A DNA stretch of 64,000 nt from Mortierella sp. BCC40632 (taxonomy: Eukaryota; Mortierellomycota; Mortierellomycetes; Mortierellales; Mortierellaceae): positions 1 to 64,000 of the forward strand of contig WAEK01000005.1 in the NCBI GenBank assembly GCA_011634665.1, in the 5' to 3' direction. Under the pieces are notes generated by a model. The model was not told the origin of the DNA. It did no database searches and saw nothing but the letters and a program-made list of their open reading frames with translations. The position numbers and the translations under genes are program-made. Every line of letters begins with the position of its first letter. Position 1 is the first letter of the stretch. Positions 54,836 to 64,000 of the stretch are shown one piece after another.

Positions 54836-57018
54836 CTAATTAGGAAGAGGCGGCTTTTCCTCTTCCCAGTTGTGTAAGCTGGGATCAATTGGTTCCCTTC
54901 TCAGAGCTTTAGCACCATCCTCACGCGCAATCCGGTCCATTTGTACATAGCCGTTGGCGAGATTCTTTTGCTGTTCAGTGAGACTGTTGACAGTTGCTCC
55001 GACAAGACAACTCGCTTTGAAATCCCATACTGCATCCTTTGGTTCCAACTCGAGCTGATTTTGATTTGAAAGACCGAGATCGGAAAGAATTTGTTTCATC
55101 TGTTCTGGATCCCTGGTGTACCTTTCACGATGTTGTTGATGACCACCACCTTCCATCCAATATCCAAAGTCAAGGTAACGGTTCACGCCAGCATTCTTGT
55201 TGCGGTAGAGTCCACCGTTCCACCACAAGGGCTGACGCAGATGGTCTTGATGCAACTGTGCTCCACAGACCGACATGTTGTTTCCTTCCCGTAATTCACC
55301 AATGACGCCACCATAATTACGCATAAACACATAGGGCTCCTGAATCATCTCAAAGCCAGTCCAAAATGTCTCCTTATCACCATGGAACATCTTGTAACTG
55401 ACAAGATCACGTTCCCATTTGCTATTCAACTTGCAGGTAGCCAAAAGTCCCAAAAACCGAGTCTTCTTGTTGATCAGGACCACTCCGGATTCCTGCTCGT
55501 GCGCACCCAGGAGTCGGAACATTCGAGAGAGCGGAGGAAAAGTTGAGAGTATAGGAGAGACACTCTTGAGCCAGTTCGAACCGATTTTCCAGCCAGGGAA
55601 GAGTGTCCGATCGTAGAAGAAGACTGCACCCGCTGCCAAGTAACCGGGGTCCTCAAAAAGCACCGCGGGGTTCTAATATCGTCCATACAATATGAGGCGG
55701 GATGAATATTTTTTGTCAGTGAAGGGAGAAAAGAGAAGGGGGAGGGAGATCTGTTGAGATCAAAAGAGAAGAATCATATCCACAACATCTGTCCATGTGA
55801 TTTTTTTTCTTTTACCTGCAAAAAGTAAGCATCGGCATCAATAAACACGACTTCTTCGAATCTGGAGGCCAAAATGGCAAAGGGTTTGATCGACCATCCT
55901 CCTAGCCTCATGTAGCCGTTATCCAACACCTGGGTCACATCGACCACCTCGATATCCGTCGTCATATCCTCGAGGTATTGTTGACGATCCGGAGAAAGAT
56001 CATTATCGCCCATATAGAAAACTTGGATAGGAAGGTTTGTCCCGAGACGAGTACGGAGGGATTGAATGGCAGTGATTGCAAACTCGAATTGTCTGTTGCC
56101 AACACAAGTGACAATACCTCGTCCATTAAATGATTGTTGAAGGGAAAAGGTTGTTTGTCGACCATAGTGTACCCAGGGGAAGAGTCTCTTTTCCAATCGC
56201 AAGAAAAAGTCAATCTCGGGTCTCGTCCTCGCCATCTGGACCAAGGCTCTCTCGCGATCCCGATCCCGTCCAGGAAGCCCATCGTAGATGGGCTTTACAT
56301 AGAGCCAAAGGGATTTGTACAGTCGTTCTGCGCGTGCGATGTCTGCAACATCGATCCGCTCTGGATGACCTTGGAGATCTTCATCCTTTCCATACTCCTG
56401 CCTTAGCATTGTAGTCTTGAGATGGTATCCGATCGCGGTGTTGAGGAGAAGCGTATCCTCGTCGGTCCAGAGAGGGATATCATGGGGGATGGCGACATCG
56501 TGGGTGAGATACAGACTCTCAGGAACCTGTCGTATATTGGATTGAACAAAAAGGAAGAGAGAGAGAAAGAGAGAGAGAGAAGAGATGGACCAAAAAGGAT
56601 AAGATGAGTGGGAAGCCTTTCAACAAGCGATTGTGTGACCCACGCCAACGGACCTCCCTTCGGGGCGGTAGCTCCGATAACTACGTCTTGCCCTTGGTTA
56701 CTTCAGCTTATGTATTTCTCTGAAGAGATGAAAGTGCTCACTCTCTCATTTGCACACATTCTGCACATGCGTTGGCTTATTTACCGTGAATGAGCGTTGA
56801 GTTGCGTTGATCAACTGCTTCTCGACGGGGAAGCGCATATGAGGGATGTTTTCTTGATGTCGGGACCTGCCGCCATTGCTTAGACCATCCATGGTGCGAC
56901 CATCTTTGGTGCGATTATTGAAAGATGGCTGTAATTGGAGACTGGCAAAGATGAAGCAGATGAGAAAAAAGGCGCCAATGACCAGTCGACGCACTGGCGA
57001 CCTTACGAATGAAATCAT
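54836..57018 (-). CDS. GT71-family alpha-1,3-mannosyltransferase (Mnn1-like)
   Basis: Three exons (57018-56785, 56526-55816, 55672-54836) join in phase to 593 codons. The N-terminus is a type II signal anchor (RRLVIGAFFLICFIFASLQL, residues about 10-28) followed by a Gly/Asn-rich stem. The catalytic region has GIVTCVGNRQFEFAITAI, LPIQVFYMGDNDLS, MRLGGWSIKPFAILASRFEE and the metal-binding DAD at residues 308-310 in VVFIDADAYFLQNP. It continues with GAHEQESGVVLINKK and GDKETFWTGFEM. These motifs match fungal Mnn1/Mnt alpha-1,3-mannosyltransferases, which extend N- or O-linked mannans in the Golgi using GDP-mannose. The exact linkage is inferred from the family. Confidence 0.92.
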
Positions 57019-57216
57019 CTCTGGAGAGGGAGAATGTGTTTGTGTGTGAGTGTGTCAGACAGAGAGAGTTGATTTCTAGAAGCCGAGGAGAGGAGGGAGG
57101 GGAGGGGGGGGGGGAGGAGAAGGAGAACAGAGAGAGGACAAGGAGAAGAGAATGAAGGTCGGTCAGCAGCAAAGGATGGATAATCAAAACGAAAAAAAAA
57201 AAAAAAGAGGGAGAGA

Positions 57217-57288
<72 letters not shown>

Positions 57289-58691
57289 AAGAGGGGGGAG
57301 GGTTGAGAGGCCGAAGTATGGGAGAGAGAGATTAGTAGAGCCAGCCACTTTTTGACAAGAGAGGGGAGGGGAGGTGTGGAGTGAGTTGTGTGGGCCAGGT
57401 TGCAACAGCCGCCGTTTCATAACAGGGCATAGGGCCAGAACAACTTCCACCTTCCTTCTAAATTAGAAAAAAAAGCACCCGCATCCTTCTCTAGCACTGG
57501 CCAACTGCGCCCACCCTAGAGTCCTAGCAGGAGAAAAAAAAAAAAAAAAGAGAGTTTGGAGCCAAGAAATTTGGAAATGGACTAAAAAAACACCGTCTCT
57601 TGTTGAGATACTTTTTTCCTCTAGACCCCCCCTCTCTGGGATGCAGGGGATTTAACCGAGAACAAACCGATATAATTGGCAGTGAAACCTTGACGAGTAA
57701 AGATGTTTGTTAGACCCAAGCATAGAGAGAGTATGCAGGACTTTGTTTAGCACCAAATCTCCTCTGTTCTCTTCAAGTAGTCCCGTTTAAAAATATAGGT
57801 GGGCTGAATAGACACCAAACCCTTAGTGATCAAGAGTAAGTCAGAGGGGCGGAAGTATTATCGGAACAAAGAGAGGAGAGGAGAATTTTTTTTTCTGCTG
57901 CATAAGCCAATGTCGGGTGGACGAAGGCGATCCAAAACAGGTGCAGGGTCCTCTCAACAAAGAATTTATCCTGTTCACTGCCTATCATTGAGAAAAAGAA
58001 GCCTCGCATAAAGAAAAGTCGGCGTAGCCTTTACTGCTTGAGTCACACGAGCATGTGTATATTGGTCAATTGATGCACATTGTGCAGCGGTAGAAGAAGT
58101 TTATCGGTCCATTTCGGAAGCCAGAGCATCGAAGGAACATTACCGGGGATGGTGGCAATGCTGGATATGTCATGTTTTTATTACATAAGGCTGTGTTAGT
58201 GATGAGGGTATTGCAACCATGCAGAAATAGTTCTCGATCAGGATTCAGAACAGTACACCTTTGGTTCTTTTGCTATCCCATTGGGATAAGGGAACAACAG
58301 CCTTTCTCTCCTAGACTTTTTTTTTTTTTTTTTTTTTTTTTTCATCATCAAAGTTATCCGGGTCTTCAACGCGCCTTTGAGCTAAAGTGGCCAATCTATT
58401 TGTTCCGACACGACCGCTTCAATAAACTCGAATCAAGAAAAGCGCCTGTGCTATGAGAAAGATGATTCCAATCTAGGACGAGTGTCTCTGTTTCACTAGC
58501 ACTAAGCCGACAGTCACCAGAATCACCATGCAACCTCATCATTCAAGTCACTCTATCCTTCCAGTTCCTAGAATGTAATTTCTTTCTCTGATACATTTAC
58601 AATATTAGTTGTTGTCGTTCGTTTTTTTTTTTTTTTTTTTATTTTTTTTATTGGATACTGCCTGCTAGTTTTTTCGTTTTATTTTTTCTTG
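57019..58691. other. GT71 upstream region and spacer
   Basis: The region holds a (GA)n microsatellite (57208-57286), purine runs and T runs at 58318-58342 and 58623-58640. Short ORFs show no family motif. Confidence 0.55.
57208..57286. repeat. (GA)n microsatellite
   Basis: About 80 bp of GA units with single interruptions, in the GT71 promoter side. Confidence 0.92.
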
Positions 58692-59246
58692 TTACTCGGT
58701 ACGCTGCCTCTTCGTAACATGTTCATCTGATTCATTATCCAATTGTCCCTTGAGTTCTTCAAAGTCCCGCTTCAATTGCTCATGCTCAATCTTCAGACTC
58801 TCGAGACTCGTCTTGAGGATACTCTTCTCCACTAAAATCTTGTCCAATTCCAACTTGGCAGGGCTACTCTCCTCAATCGCGACCACAAGTTTCTTGTTGG
58901 TATCTTCAACCATCTCGATATACTTGACCGCCTGTTTCAAGATCGCACCCTTGTTCTTTTCTGGATTGGGGACAAGGTTGGCCAATTGGGTGATACCATC
59001 ATTGATATTCTCGCGACGGCGTCTTTCTACTTCTTTGTGGTTGTCTCTTCGAATCTTGTGCCATTCATCTGATCCTTGAACGGGCTTTGCTGCCTGTCCT
59101 AATGTTGGTGAGAGTGCTGTTGGCACTGAAGCCACCGGGGTTGCTACCGCCTCAAGAACTGCTGCTACTGGGGATGCTGTTGCGACTGTTGGGATTGTCG
59201 ATAATGCTTCCGTACTAAGCACGACAGAAAATCATTGAAAAAGCAA

Positions 59247-59286
<40 letters not shown>

Positions 59287-60010
59287 TCAGAGTCAAGGTA
59301 TCCAATATGGATAGTCAGGATGTAGGATTACACAGTCCAACTAATACCTCGATGTCACTGCAGCTAGTGCGCTCGCTGTCTCTCCTGTCACTGTGGCAAT
59401 CCGTTGCAATACTTCATGAGAGCTACTGGTGTGAGTGACCGAGGAAGGCGAGCTTGACTGAACCTGGATGTTGTCATGGTCCTGTTCAATTTGTTGTTGA
59501 TGCTCTTGTTGAAGTTGCTGTTGGTGTTGTTCTGCAATCCGCTGGAGTTGCTCATGTCCATGTTGTTGGTTCTCAAAATGACTCGTGGGTACGCTTGGAG
59601 GTCCTGCTGCGGCGGAGGCAGTGATGGCGGCTGTCTCGGAAGAAGCTTGAGCAATCTGAGCCGCCTGGGCACTGTGTTGAGCTATTGCAGCTGTGAATGA
59701 TTCCTCTATGCTCTTTCCTGCGCTGATAGTACTGGTCTACTCCAATGAGGAAAGGGTGGGAAAAAAGATGGTCAGCTTGTTGAAAGAAAGAAAGTAAGAA
59801 AAAAAAAAAGGCGCGACTTTGGGCAAAGGCGTGTCGAAAATGAGCAGTCCTTTCAAGGCTACTTGGGGGGGAAGGCGGGAAGAGGAGTGAAAGGAAAAAT
59901 AACCTTCACTCTCTTCCTCTCTCTTTCTCCTTACTTAGGCCTGGCTCATTTTGCCGCACTGCACTTACAAGGGTATTCAGCACATCTTGGACATCTTGAT
60001 TAGAGGCCAT
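58692..60010 (-). CDS. bHLH transcription factor, Cbf1/USF class
   Basis: Three exons (60010-59969, 59736-59348, 59214-58692) join in phase to 317 codons. Residues 15-140 are Ala/Ser then Gln/His rich. The basic region RRDNHKEVERRRREN lies at about residues 200-213, with His203, Glu207 and Arg211 in the class B positions that read CACGTG. A helix-loop-helix continues through ILKQAVKYIEMVED, followed by a leucine-rich coiled coil (LELDKILVEKSILKTSLESL and IEHEQLKRDFEELKGQL) for dimerisation. The basic region is closest to yeast Cbf1, which regulates sulphur metabolism and centromeres, but USF-like factors share it, so no symbol is given. Intron 2 contains a 35-base T run in sense. Confidence 0.9.
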
Positions 60011-60412
60011 GACGCCCAGATTCTAGGGTGCTGATTGGATTACTCGCAAATCCTTTTCTCCGTTGTCTACTTGATGATGTCAAGAAGTTGCAACAGAATC
60101 CGACAACTAAAAATCCTGCTAATGAAGCTCAATCGTCCAGGATGTAGACGACTCCTTGGCAAAGAAGAATGGAACCTGCTCCTGCCAATGATACGGTTTG
60201 AAAGTCAAGTGAAGAGAACAAGAAGAGGCCCATCTCTTCTGCTGTCCTGAGAGTCAGAGTCCCATCGTCGCAGGGTGCCCCTTAAAAATATCTTGCGCCA
60301 CGCAGTGAGGCGAAAGTCCCCCCCAACGCCTCGAAGATTTTTTTTTTTTTTTTTTTTCGGTTCATTCAATCGCGTGCAAAAAAGCTAGATGGCCTATGGA
60401 CTAACGTGTTTG
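60011..60412. other. bHLH promoter and carboxylesterase 2 terminator region
   Basis: A T run lies at 60338-60357. A 71-codon plus ORF (60035-60250) is unsupported. Confidence 0.5.
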
Positions 60413-62303
60413 CTACTTTGTCGAGTTGTTGGGGATATGTAACCAAAAGTCATAGAGGAGAGTAGTATCTATCCATGTACACTCAGCATTATTGGATTGA
60501 TTCGACACAGTACTCTGGACATTCAATTCCAAGACCGAGTTGCTGCTGTTAAAACTAGGCCAGAGTACACCTGTTACATCAGGATTACTGGTCTCGACAC
60601 CAATTTGACCTGGCTGTGGATTGGGATTGCCGGATTTTGCAAACGTCGTGAAACGGTCCACTACTTGACGGGCAAACCTAGCATCATCTCCTGTCTGTTG
60701 AATCAAAGGAACCGCATCACCACTTGCAAAGGAAGGCTGGATATCTGCTGCATGACAGACTCGTCCCGTACTCGCCAAACAATAGTCGTAATTGAAAAAG
60801 GGTGTATCTCGGCCACGATCAAATCGGAAGTTGTACACAGGTTTAGTAGTCGTCATGTTGTTGCTCAGGTACCGAAGTGGACAGAAGAAATAGTAATCTG
60901 TGCCAAACGCTGTCAACAGTGTCCGAATAGCATCTGGGTCACTTTGATTTACTTGGTAGAAAGGCGAGTTTAGGATGAGCGCCGTCCTGTTGGTATCAAA
61001 AAAAGTTTCCACAGAACTATTGATCGCTGCCATGGGGATCGGTTCCGGGAAAAACTGTGCGACAAAGAGACCTGCCTCGTCCTTGGTCGTGCCCCACATG
61101 ATGTTGGCCTGGGTATTATACTTGCCATCTCTGACTAATTGAGAAAAGTCTGCCGGGATCAAGTCGCCATCAATGGTAGGTCGTTGGATAAGTGCTGGAG
61201 TAGCCCACTTATCGTCATTCAGGGCCCTAGCATTCGCGACTGATTGGGCGGCAAGGACTTCATCGATGGATTTGGACCTTGAACAGGTCAGATCACTCTC
61301 AGTGCAATTGAGTGCTTGCATAAAGTAGTTTGTGATCTGAGCAGCCTCATTCGCGGGCTTGAAAGGGATATCCAGTGGATCACTCTGACCGATAACGCTC
61401 TGGTAAAGACCGAAAGTCGATGGAGCTGAGAGCAAGGCACGGATACTGGTTGCTCCTGCACTCTCTCCAAAGACTGTGACCCGGTTAGGATCTCCTCCGA
61501 ACGAGGCAATGTTCTTCTTGACCCATTGGAGAGCGAGGATCTGATCACGGAAAGCCTGGTTGCCGGGGACACTTGAGCGTGGCCAGGCACCACTTTCCAT
61601 CCAACCCAGCATACCAAGACGGTAGTTGATAGTGACCACGACAACACCACCACGAGAGACGAGATTACCAGGCTCAAAGATGATTACGGAACCAGAATAG
61701 CTATTTAGACCCGGAGAGTAATGAAAAGGAAATGGGACAAAGGCATTAATGCGCTACATCTCATTTGCTTATTGCTCAGATCATGACAATACCCTAGACA
61801 ATTACCTCGTAAAGCCTCCACCGTGAATGTAGAACATCACCGGGAGAAGAGGTGCTCCTACACTTTTCAAGCTTGGTGTATACACATTCAAGTAGAGACA
61901 ATCCTCGTTCTCGGTCGCACCATTCTCAAAATAACTCATGATCAATGGGGTGGCACCCTCCGATGGAGAGGTCTGGGGACAGATATTCTGATAACTGGTT
62001 GCGTCCCAAATATCTTGGAAGGGTGCCTTTTCCACAGGAGCTGCAAATCTTCGATCACCAACAGGAGGCTCAGCATAAGGGATGCCAAGGAACCGGAAAG
62101 CATTTTGGTCACGCCAGCCCTGGACCTGCCCCACGGGTGTGTCAACTCTGATTTGACGGGATTTGTCTTCAAGGAACAAGGCTCGACGCATTACGCTATT
62201 GTAACAGACCGTTGGCAAGGTAGTGTTGCACGGAATCTGATCTGTTTGGCCAGAAGTTTTGTTCAAAGCCGAGCAGCTAGAGGCGCCTCTTGGTACAACT
62301 AAG

Positions 62304-62335
<32 letters not shown>

Positions 62336-62972
62336 AGATTGGTACGAATTTTTTTTTTTTTTTTAGTACAGCCAAGGCTGAAGAAACTGGAGGCAAAAAT
62401 ATTCTTCCGTCCAGTGAACAAAGAGATAAACTCCTTTTGGGCTTTTTAATGCCTTACCGTTACGGATCCAGAACTGGTTTGACGCCGAGACTTCGGCTTG
62501 TGCTGGGGCATTGTTGCTGAGAAGAGTGATCAACTCAGATGCTCCAGGTGAACCGGGAAGAAAGACATACCCGCCTACAGGATCAAGATGGGAAAGTTGT
62601 AAACAATAGAAGTTAGAAAAGGCAGGGTTATAGATTCTGTGGATTAGTCAGAGTGTCCCAGAGTGCAAAAAGGGTGTAAAGCTTACTACTGCCCATGACT
62701 TCACATGCATCCATGCCATCCGAATAGGACCTAGCTTTGGAGAGCAGCATGAATGGATTCTTGGGAGTCTCAGAGTCCACGTCGTTGAGTAGCAATAAAT
62801 GCACACCATCAGCATTGGTGGCCGAAGGTGCCACTGCATTCATGGCACGTTTCTTTGGGATTCTTGTAGGAGCTGCTTCAACATAGGTGATGTGGAAGGC
62901 CGTCAGGTTGATCAGGAACCCGATCCAGGTGACTGTTTGAAACAGCCATAGGCACTTTTTTTGTGATAGCAT
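60413..62972 (-). CDS. Secreted type-B carboxylesterase with N-terminal module (copy 2)
   Basis: Four exons (62972-62687, 62574-62458, 62298-61806, 61700-60413) join in phase to 727 codons, the same length as copy 1. A hydrophobic N-terminal segment (LFQTVTWIGFLINLTAFHI) acts as signal peptide or anchor. The extra module follows (GVHLLLLNDVDS, SYSDGMDACEVMGS, SNQFWIRN). The esterase domain has FRFLGIPYAEPPVGDRRF, EDCLYLNVYTPS, VMFYIHGGGF, INYRLGMLGWM and Ser379 in GESAGA. The catalytic His is probably in VCHAADIQPSF. Between GGGF and the next exon the intron differs in position from copy 1, so the two genes have different intron sets. Intron 2 has a 32-base T run in sense near its acceptor. 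Two possible donors end exon 1; the GTAAGC one is used here. Confidence 0.9.
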
Positions 62973-63828
62973 TAAACGACCCAGAAGAATATCGTCTTTT
63001 TGAAATATGTAGGGAAATGCTAGGTCTGGCGACTTCCAAGAATGAGTCGAACAGGGGGAGGGGGGTAAAGAGGATGGGTGATGATCAAGAGCGAGTATGT
63101 ACAAGCGAGAAGAGGGTGCAACTGCGCTGGAGGTGGAAAGTGGGTTTGGACCAGGGATGACTTTCTTTTATGAGAAATCGAAGGCTTTGTGTCTCAGGCC
63201 AACGTCATGATTCGGCTGGCTGTCGGCTGTTGGGTTATGCCGATCTTTCTTTGCTTCGCATTATCTCGTCTCCGGGAAGGTTCGTTCAGATCTCTCAAGA
63301 GGTAGGAGGGAATGGGTGGGGTCGGATCCAGCGACCCTGCAGACAACCGCAGGGCAAAACAAATGTGATCAGGACATCCACGAACGTTGAGAAATGGTGA
63401 ACCAGAACCTAGAAACACTGCTGCTGAATGAGCAGCATCGTCCTTATTATCTATAAAACCTAGGAACAGTCCTTTCTAGGTGGTTTAGCTTTCTCGAGAT
63501 TCCTTTGTTTCCGGCCTCAGTGATCTGTATTAGTCAGATCCAACAAGGCTAATGCACCTCTTATATCTACCTCCTTGGTAATTGTAACTGAAAGAGACGG
63601 AGAACACACCTAATGGGACCTGTGAAAAAAAAAAATAAAATAAAAAAAAAGCAACCGAAAGAGCGTGCAATGACTTCTATAGGAGCATGTTTGAATGACC
63701 AGCAACAATCGTAATTTTTCTTTAATTATCTTTGGAATGCCTGCATCTGTCTGTTTGGTTTTGTTGTTGTGTATGGGTATGGCTATGGCTTAATACACAA
63801 CTGCTGAACTGTTCTCCTCACATTATGT
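62973..63828. other. Spacer between carboxylesterases 2 and 3
   Basis: Promoter side of copy 2 and 3' side of copy 3. A-rich runs lie at 63627-63651. No other gene is seen. Confidence 0.55.
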
Positions 63829-64000
63829 TCAGGGTGCATTGCCAGGGATCTGCAACCAAAAGTCATACAAGAACACGGTATCGATCCAGGAGCAGACATC
63901 ATTCTCAGCCTGCTTCGACACGGAGCTCTGCACGTTCAATTCGAGAATCGGGTTCGTGTCATCATATCCGGGCCATTGAACGCCTGTCACATCTGGGTTG
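63829..64000 (-). CDS. Type-B carboxylesterase C-terminus (copy 3, cut by window edge)
   Basis: The last 56 codons of a third esterase are visible, stop at 63829-63831. The text (NPDVTGVQWPGYDD, LELNVQSSVSKQAENDVCSW, IDTVFLYDFWLQIPGNAP) parallels the C-terminus of copy 2 (NPDVTGVLWPSFNS, WIDTTLLYDFWLHIP) far better than copy 1 (WMSRNVHFDYQVHGP). Copies 2 and 3 are therefore recent tandem duplicates. The rest lies beyond the right edge. Confidence 0.9.
   Translation of the reverse strand, partial: NPDVTGVQWPGYDDTNPILELNVQSSVSKQAENDVCSWIDTVFLYDFWLQIPGNAP

Noticed and set aside
63310..63360. Possible tRNA-like TTCG/GGATCC text
   Set aside because: No acceptor or anticodon stem could be paired around it.
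1..64000. A dedicated defence, toxin or secondary-metabolite cluster
   Set aside because: No polyketide synthase, peptide synthetase, NLR, RNAi or toxin gene was found. The genes are housekeeping or lone accessory enzymes.

Overview
The window is nuclear DNA of a filamentous fungus, most likely an early-diverging Mucoromycota lineage of the Mortierella/Linnemannia type. The support is intron-rich protein genes with GT-AG introns on both strands, a CRIB-containing WASP, a GatC subunit of the mitochondrial amidotransferase, an alternative oxidase, GT71 mannosyltransferase and Msn2-like zinc-finger families, and many long A/T homopolymers and GA/CT microsatellites confined to introns and spacers. 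The genus is an inference from gene content and style. Nothing looks bacterial or organellar.

Layout. Bases 1-7100 are a decayed Ty3/gypsy retrotransposon on the minus strand (integrase edge, RNase H, reverse transcriptase, protease, gag). Its pol is split by a 3.2-kb LTR element with two 371-bp LTRs that look identical and a 4-bp target duplication. After an iterated-motif block and a tRNA-Ile(AAT) come gatC (+), an FG nucleoporin NUP42 (-) and an eight-exon lipin phosphatidate phosphatase (-). Bases 16020-21900 hold no gene I can support. Then follow a two-finger C2H2 regulator (+), a TGL2-like lipase (+), a conserved-looking protein of unknown function (-), a very large SOK1/TCP11-family protein (+), alternative oxidase (-), WASP/Las17 (-) and VAP/Scs2 (+). 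The right end has a type-B carboxylesterase (-), a decayed copy of the VAP-carboxylesterase junction, a GT71 mannosyltransferase (-), a bHLH regulator (-), a second intact carboxylesterase (-) and the 3' end of a third, cut by the window edge.

Exon models were assembled by hand from GT-AG sites, and the reading phase was checked across every junction. For lipin, NUP42, lipase, SOK1, AOX, WASP, VAP, GT71, bHLH, the zinc-finger gene and the two complete carboxylesterases, all exon lengths sum to whole codons ending at the stop.

How the genes relate. There is no operon logic, as expected for a fungus. Several genes concern lipids: lipin makes diacylglycerol, the TGL2-type lipase and the carboxylesterases hydrolyse esters, and VAP anchors ER contact sites for lipid exchange. 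GatC and AOX act in mitochondria. WASP drives Arp2/3 actin assembly, NUP42 serves mRNA export and GT71 acts in Golgi glycosylation. I see this as chance neighbourhood plus tandem duplication of the esterases, not a dedicated cluster. I did not find a clearly new multi-gene system. The most unusual items are the nested retroelement with a long antisense ORF, the N-terminal module fused to the secreted carboxylesterases, the decayed VAP/esterase duplication, and the iterated CCCGAATTTTA block beside the tRNA.
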